From Bdellovibrionaceae bacterium UBA5009 (GTDB taxonomy: Bacteria; Bdellovibrionota; Bdellovibrionia; Bdellovibrionales; Bdellovibrionaceae): a stretch of 17,998 bases of DNA. The DNA is taken from contig DGYJ01000029.1 in assembly GCA_002396665.1 (NCBI GenBank), positions 55,850 to 73,847 of the forward strand, written 5' to 3'. Each line of letters opens with the position of its first letter. Position 1 is the stretch's first letter. The position numbers were made by a program, and so were the translations under genes. The notes under the pieces were generated by a model that saw only the letters and a list, made by a program, of their open reading frames with translations, did no database searches and was not told where the DNA came from. Below, piece by piece: positions 14,234 through 17,998 of this stretch.

Positions 14234-14520
14234 AACTTTACTCCTAATTCTTTAAGGACCAATTTTTCAAAATCTTCGATGAGCTTGTCATCACTTATGT
14301 ACTCGTAGGTAAATTCACGGTCGTTGATATGTACGTGGGGGCCTTTAGGATGATGATTGTCGAGTAAGACATAATTACCGACCTTTAGATCCTTACAAAT
14401 CAGCCCATATTTAATTCCATCTGGATACTTGGCTGATTTACCTACGTCATATATAGAAAGCTCTATTACATAGCGATTACGAATCTGATTCTTAATGTAA
14501 TATCTAAGATGAGCCTTCAT
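14230..14520 (-). CDS. tumE: TumE-like toxin (DUF6516)
   Basis: The 96-aa protein fits TumE: a beta-rich N-terminal half (YVIELSIYDVGKS, YGLICKDLKVGNYVLLDN), then the family's HHPKGPHVHINDREF segment around residues 55-70, and a C-terminal helix (DDKLIEDFEKLVLKELG). TumE is the toxin component of TumE-TumA type II modules; the His-rich segment probably includes active residues (family knowledge, not shown here). The gene is first in the pair and overlaps the antitoxin by four bases. The reversed order (toxin first) is normal for this family. It has a weak Shine-Dalgarno and a promoter -10 only 17 bp before the ATG, so the leader is short. No damage is visible, so the module looks intact. Confidence 0.78.
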   Translation of the reverse strand: MKAHLRYYIKNQIRNRYVIELSIYDVGKSAKYPDGIKYGLICKDLKVGNYVLLDNHHPKGPHVHINDREFTYEYISDDKLIEDFEKLVLKELGVKL

Positions 14521-14534
14521 AGGGGTAAATTACC

Positions 14535-14568
14535 ACCATTATAGGTATTTTGCAACCAATATAATGGT
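14535..14568 (-). promoter_or_regulatory. Perfect 9-bp dyad over the tumE promoter
   Basis: ACCATTATA (14535-14543) and TATAATGGT (14560-14568) are perfect complements with 16 bp between. On the minus strand the arm proximal to the ATG reads TATAATGGT and doubles as a -10 box. This is the expected form of an autoregulatory operator for a TumA-like antitoxin. Confidence 0.6.
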
Positions 14569-14607
14569 ATTAATTTGAGCCTATATGTATTTCACTGACA
14601 ATGATAT

Positions 14608-15096
14608 TTAGCAGGTATGATAGGGTCTGAAATCGTGCTCATGCTTGTTAGATTTTCCCATATTGCATTCGGCACAAAGAATTTGAAGGTTATCGATGTC
14701 TAAAGCCAGCTCTGGGTGCAATGAGCGCGGTTTTATATGATCAACATGGAGTGATTTTCCACGTCGCCCACACAGCATACATTTTCTTGGGTTGTTACTA
14801 AGAACAATATAGCGAAGCTCTTTCCACGCCCTTGTGGAGTAAAAGTCAGGTTCTTCTTTTATCGTAGTCTGGGCTTCAATAATATTTTTCTCAGGCCAGC
14901 GAATGAAGAACTTAATGATTCCCCAAATTGGTAGCAGTACGAAAAAATAAAGAATACCAAGACTGACGACGCCGCCTAAAAATTGACCGAGAAGAATTAA
15001 AGTTTGTTTCCATAGATGAAATTTAGAAATGGTATACAAAATTAGAATAATGGTGCTGACGATAAAAAGTCGGTTCCAGCGAATAAATTTAAACAT
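14608..15096 (-). CDS. Membrane-anchored HNH nuclease
   Basis: A 162-aa protein with two parts. The N-terminal 65 residues are strongly hydrophobic, giving two or three membrane helices (about 9-27 and 32-64). The C-terminal part from about 85 is an HNH domain of the Cys-containing type: C106-x2-C109 (CMLCGRRGK), the HVDH core (117-120, followed by IKPRS), N136 in DNLQILC, and C141-x2-C144. All expected zinc and catalytic positions are present. HNH domains of this kind nick or cut DNA. Both helices come before the domain, and with an even number the domain would face the cytoplasm. The gene sits between the TumE operator and the right att site. The role is not known; a phage-defence or DNA-uptake role is only a guess. 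The ATG at 15096 has a weak AGTAGG near it. Confidence 0.8.
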   Translation of the reverse strand: MFKFIRWNRLFIVSTIILILYTISKFHLWKQTLILLGQFLGGVVSLGILYFFVLLPIWGIIKFFIRWPEKNIIEAQTTIKEEPDFYSTRAWKELRYIVLSNNPRKCMLCGRRGKSLHVDHIKPRSLHPELALDIDNLQILCAECNMGKSNKHEHDFRPYHTC

Positions 15097-15213
15097 ACCT
15101 ACTTTCTAAACACAAAAACTTCTCTTCAGGCAAGTATTTAATCTAAACGTCCAAATTAGTTTTTAACTTGATTTTAAGATAAATAAAGCTGGGCAGCGCA
15201 TTAATTAAATAGA

Positions 15214-15242
15214 TTCAAATCCTGCCCCCGCAACCAATTTTT
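15214..15242 (+). repeat. Right attachment site (displaced tRNA-fMet 3' end)
   Basis: A perfect copy of 9548-9576 without the rest of the tRNA. The base before it differs from the functional gene (A at 15213 for G at 9547). It marks the far end of the island. Confidence 0.85.
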
Positions 15243-15280
15243 CGTCTTTATAAGTCAGTGAAATCACTTAACAAAATTTT

Positions 15281-15304
15281 CTGAAAAAGCTGACAAGCTT
15301 TCAG
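15281..15304. other. Hairpin after the right att site
   Basis: CTGAAAAAGCT (15281-15291) pairs with AGCTTTCAG (15296-15304) through a GACA loop, with a two-A bulge. No T-run follows, so it is not a standard terminator. A similar CTGAAAAAGC with TTTCAG is found at 12448-12465. Confidence 0.4.
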
Positions 15305-15352
15305 TATGAGGACGGCACACGCCACTATCTCATCGGCACTCTATTTGCGATC

Positions 15353-15358
15353 TATAAA
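15353..15358 (+). promoter_or_regulatory. -10 box very close to the start codon (possible leaderless mRNA)
   Basis: TATAAA lies five bases before the ATG at 15364, so transcription would begin at or next to the start codon. No Shine-Dalgarno is seen. The -35 region is weak. Confidence 0.4.
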
Positions 15359-15363
15359 TTCGT

Positions 15364-16608
15364 ATGAAGTTTAAAACCGTAAGACGCCGCTTATTAGCTT
15401 TTGGGATCATCATAGTGTCGACTTTTTTGACAGATGTATGCCTATCTCTTGCAGCTCAAAATAATACTGTCTGCTCGTCGATTCCCAACATAAACCCGCT
15501 CGTGAAAGGTCGATCTAAAAGCATTACCTTTCCTGACGGAAGAACGCTCACTGGTGTGGGACATTTACATGGAGATCGCCAGATTTACCAAATCAGTGAC
15601 CTCATTGATAATGGTCAGTTGGTCACTATGTCGGATGAAGAGTTTAATCAGATGCTCGTAAAAATTGCCGATGAAAATCGCAGGCCTTACCAAGGAATGA
15701 TCACTCGCCAAGATAAGTCCCGTTTTGTCAGTGCTATTCGAACTAAGTACGGTATCGACATCAGCAACACTGTACATCCAGAAACTGGATTCGATTTACC
15801 AGTAATGACAGTTGAAAATCATGCACGCGAGGATTTCGCATACCTGTCGCAAACTCTAGCGCGGCCCCATAATCGAATAAGTTTTGTTGGTTATGAAGGC
15901 ACTCAAGAGGCTTGGTCGAATAATTTCCCGTACTATCTGCGGGCCCGCCGTGAATTATTACGCCAATTTTATTTACGACAAGGCAGCGGTAAGATCAAAT
16001 TTACTCAAGACCAGATCGAGCAACTGATTCTGTCGGCATCCAACGGAAGTGTATATGCATACATGCGCAACCCTGAACACAATAAAACTGTTCCCATGTT
16101 TGGCACAGAGGATCTAGCAGCCGGAACTGAGTCGGAGCGAGTTGATGCGCTTCAATTGATGCGGGATGCGCTCCTAGAGGTTCGCAAAGCAGACGACGAC
16201 TACTGGAAGACTAAATCTGAAAATGAAAAACAGGCATTCAGCTCTAACCCAGCAAATATAGCTAATGGTGCACTCTTGATGCATACTTATTCAGAAGTGC
16301 AAAACATGAATATTAGTTCCTATGCTGAACTCGATGCATTGATTAGTGAGCTTAGAGAAAAGTCGCCGGTTTGGCTCTTTTCATCTCTCGAAAATTTGTT
16401 CCGATCTTTGAGAGAAAGAGTTCGGATTAATTTCGCACGTGATGCTGCATCAGCGAGAAATCTCGCTGGACGGTATGAATCGGGAATCCATTTCGTCGGC
16501 TTAAATCACTTTAATAACACAATGTCGAATCTAGAGAATCTGTGTCGTCGAGAACTCAATCGAACTTCAAACACGATGACTTCGCGTCCCGCAGCAGCTG
16601 TTCGTTAG
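15364..16608 (+). CDS. Exported protein with two GxxH motifs, possibly TraB/GumN/EreA-superfamily
   Basis: The 414-aa protein starts with a basic n-region (MKFKTVRRR) and a hydrophobic helix, so it is exported or anchored; a cleavage site is likely near LSLAA. Two GxxH motifs stand near the two ends: GVGH (64-67, in GVGHLHGD) and GLNH (379-382, in HFVGLNH). Between them are VGYEGTQE (E178), GTED (E249) and, shortly before the second motif, ARNLAGRY. Paired GxxH motifs with intervening Glu and Arg are the signature of the TIKI/TraB/GumN/EreA/ChaN hydrolase superfamily. The overall length is above that of the usual ~280-330 aa bacterial members, and similarity is only motif-level. No partner gene is obvious; it lies just outside the right att site. 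The assignment is tentative; the gene itself is well supported. Confidence 0.75.
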   Translation: MKFKTVRRRLLAFGIIIVSTFLTDVCLSLAAQNNTVCSSIPNINPLVKGRSKSITFPDGRTLTGVGHLHGDRQIYQISDLIDNGQLVTMSDEEFNQMLVKIADENRRPYQGMITRQDKSRFVSAIRTKYGIDISNTVHPETGFDLPVMTVENHAREDFAYLSQTLARPHNRISFVGYEGTQEAWSNNFPYYLRARRELLRQFYLRQGSGKIKFTQDQIEQLILSASNGSVYAYMRNPEHNKTVPMFGTEDLAAGTESERVDALQLMRDALLEVRKADDDYWKTKSENEKQAFSSNPANIANGALLMHTYSEVQNMNISSYAELDALISELREKSPVWLFSSLENLFRSLRERVRINFARDAASARNLAGRYESGIHFVGLNHFNNTMSNLENLCRRELNRTSNTMTSRPAAAVR

Positions 16609-16727
16609 TATGTAGAAAATCAATGGTTCTGCATATCAAAGATCTTCGATTCCTAAGCACGATTTATTGACTTTTCAACCCAGGTCTTTCACCTTAGCTA
16701 AAGGTCGTAATTTGAGGGAACATAGAC

Positions 16728-17998
16728 ATGCAGCAAAGTTCAAAGCCAGAAAATAAGTACAGCCAGCCCACGGATGTGAAATCTGTCCTTAATAATCACA
16801 AAAAGCCCAAAAAGGTGGTTGTGACGGCGGGTATGCCCTATGCCAATGGGCCTTTGCATTTGGGGCATTTGGCCGGGACTCAGGTTCCGGCAGATATCTA
16901 TGCGCGCTGGATGCGCATGCTGATTGGTGCTGAAAATGTACTTTATGTGAACGGTAACGATGACCATGGCTCGACCAGCGAAGTGGCTGCTGTTAAGGCT
17001 GGTAAATCCACCCGCGAATTTATTGATACGATCCATGAACAACAAAAGCTGACATTAAAGAACTATTCTATTCAAACGGATATTTTTACCGGGACTTCGC
17101 GCCCCGAAACCTACCCATTGCACGAAAAATTTTCCCAGGATTTTTTGCGCCAATTATTTAAAAACGGAATGCTTGAAAAGCGAATCACCAAGCAATGGTA
17201 CGATCCAAAAATGCAACGTTTCTTGCAAGATCGATTTGTGCGTGGGATTTGTCCTCACTGCCAAAATCCAGAAGCCTACTCAGACGAGTGCGAAGCCTGC
17301 GGAACTCAATTTGACCCTAGCAGTTTAAAAGATCCGCGCAGCCAACTCAGTGATGCCAAGCCAGAACTTAAAGACACGGCCCACTGGTGGCTGGATATGT
17401 GGAAGGTTGCAGATCCACTGAAGGCCTGGATTGAAAGTAAACAAAAAGCTTGGCGGTCGGGGACAATTCAAGAGGTTATCAATACTGTTTTGATCGGTTG
17501 TCGTTTCGAAAATATCCACGAAGAAAAATATAAAGAAATCAAAGAGACTCTGCCAAAGCATAAATCCCGTTATGTTCCTGGTAAAAAGGTCGAGTGCTTG
17601 TTTGATACAAAGGTCGATTTAACTAAGGCCCAAGAAATTCTACAGCTTGCAGGGATTTCATCAACCATCACTGACAAATGGGGATATCGCCCCATCACTC
17701 GTGATGTTTCCTGGGGTATTCCTGTTCCCCCTGAATTAGATCCCGACATGAAAGGCAAAACCTTGTATGTTTGGCCTGATTCATTGATTGCGCCGATTAT
17801 TTTTACTCAAGTGGCTCTTCAACAGTCAGGACGTTCCATTGAACAATACAAAGATTTTTGGTGTGATCCTGAAGCCACTGTTGTTCAGTTTCTAGGGCAG
17901 GATAATGTTTTCTTTTATGTCATTATGCAAGGGTCCATGTGGCTTGGAAATAAAAACAATCCCCAGCTGTTGCCAGCCAAGGGTGATTTGCAAATGAC
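16728..17998 (+). CDS. metG: Methionyl-tRNA synthetase, 3' end outside window
   Basis: MetRS charges initiator and elongator tRNA-Met. The first 423 codons are here. Visible motifs are PYANGPLHLGHL with the HIGH-type HLGH (44-47), NGNDDHG (76-81), and the zinc knuckle CPHCQNPEAYSDECEACG (C175, C178, C188, C191), which matches E. coli MetG closely. YVWPDSLIAP stands at the place of YVWLDAPIGY. The KMSKS loop and anticodon-binding domain lie beyond the window. There is a 28-residue N-terminal extension and an insertion of about 75 residues between the SGTIQEVINTVL helix and ITRDVSWGIPVP; the latter motif is nearer to archaeal/eukaryotic-type MetRS. The start has GAGGGAA upstream. The preceding 119-bp gap has no clear promoter beyond a small TTGACT near 16668. 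Confidence 0.93.
   Translation, partial: MQQSSKPENKYSQPTDVKSVLNNHKKPKKVVVTAGMPYANGPLHLGHLAGTQVPADIYARWMRMLIGAENVLYVNGNDDHGSTSEVAAVKAGKSTREFIDTIHEQQKLTLKNYSIQTDIFTGTSRPETYPLHEKFSQDFLRQLFKNGMLEKRITKQWYDPKMQRFLQDRFVRGICPHCQNPEAYSDECEACGTQFDPSSLKDPRSQLSDAKPELKDTAHWWLDMWKVADPLKAWIESKQKAWRSGTIQEVINTVLIGCRFENIHEEKYKEIKETLPKHKSRYVPGKKVECLFDTKVDLTKAQEILQLAGISSTITDKWGYRPITRDVSWGIPVPPELDPDMKGKTLYVWPDSLIAPIIFTQVALQQSGRSIEQYKDFWCDPEATVVQFLGQDNVFFYVIMQGSMWLGNKNNPQLLPAKGDLQM

Noticed and set aside
14552..14560. Fourth att-like copy (GCAACCAAT) in the tumE operator spacer
   Set aside because: Only nine bases match and the T-run is missing; easily chance. It is better explained as the spacer of the 9-bp dyad.

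Overview
The window reads as a Gram-negative chromosome with AT-leaning composition and dense genes. Several proteins carry signal peptides, and the gene repertoire (long FadE-type acyl-CoA dehydrogenase, an RNase Y-like HD protein, a stand-alone PuuD-type membrane domain, R/E/Q-rich secreted proteins) would fit the Bdellovibrionota or a neighbouring delta-type lineage. That placement is an inference from gene style, not a database match.

Layout. Positions 1-9570 look like ordinary chromosome: the 3' part of fadE; a convergent secreted phospholipase-D-fold protein; an RNase Y-like protein; arfB, divergent from it; a small one-helix membrane protein; a secreted protein with a long charged repeat helix; a PuuD-type membrane protein; an HSDL2-like short-chain dehydrogenase; and the initiator tRNA-fMet with a clear promoter. 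Intrinsic terminators separate several of these units. One of them, for fadE, lies inside the coding end of the opposing gene.

Positions 9548-15242 form a small accreted genomic island in the 3' end of tRNA-fMet. A 29-bp perfect direct repeat, covering the tRNA 3' end plus ATTTTT, occurs at both edges (9548-9576 and 15214-15242). The interior is typical accessory DNA. It holds a LysR regulator, a divergent operon of two secreted cysteine-containing proteins with matching C-terminal motifs, a DUF1543 protein, and an isochorismatase-fold hydrolase cut off just before its catalytic cysteine. Next come a small antitoxin-like gene plus a PIN-domain gene broken by one amber codon, and a C-terminal tyrosine-recombinase fragment. 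A TumE-TumA toxin-antitoxin pair with a 9-bp dyad over its promoter and a membrane-anchored HNH nuclease complete it. A 12-bp att-like core at 13832, just behind the integrase remnant, suggests that two elements inserted in tandem.

Positions 15243-17998 return to chromosome: a secreted protein with two GxxH motifs, possibly made from a leaderless transcript, and the 5' two-thirds or so of metG. This MetRS has an unusual insertion in its catalytic domain. The most interesting part is the island, with two toxin-antitoxin modules (one decayed, one intact), a membrane-tethered nuclease and an unrecognised secreted-protein operon beside a LysR gene.
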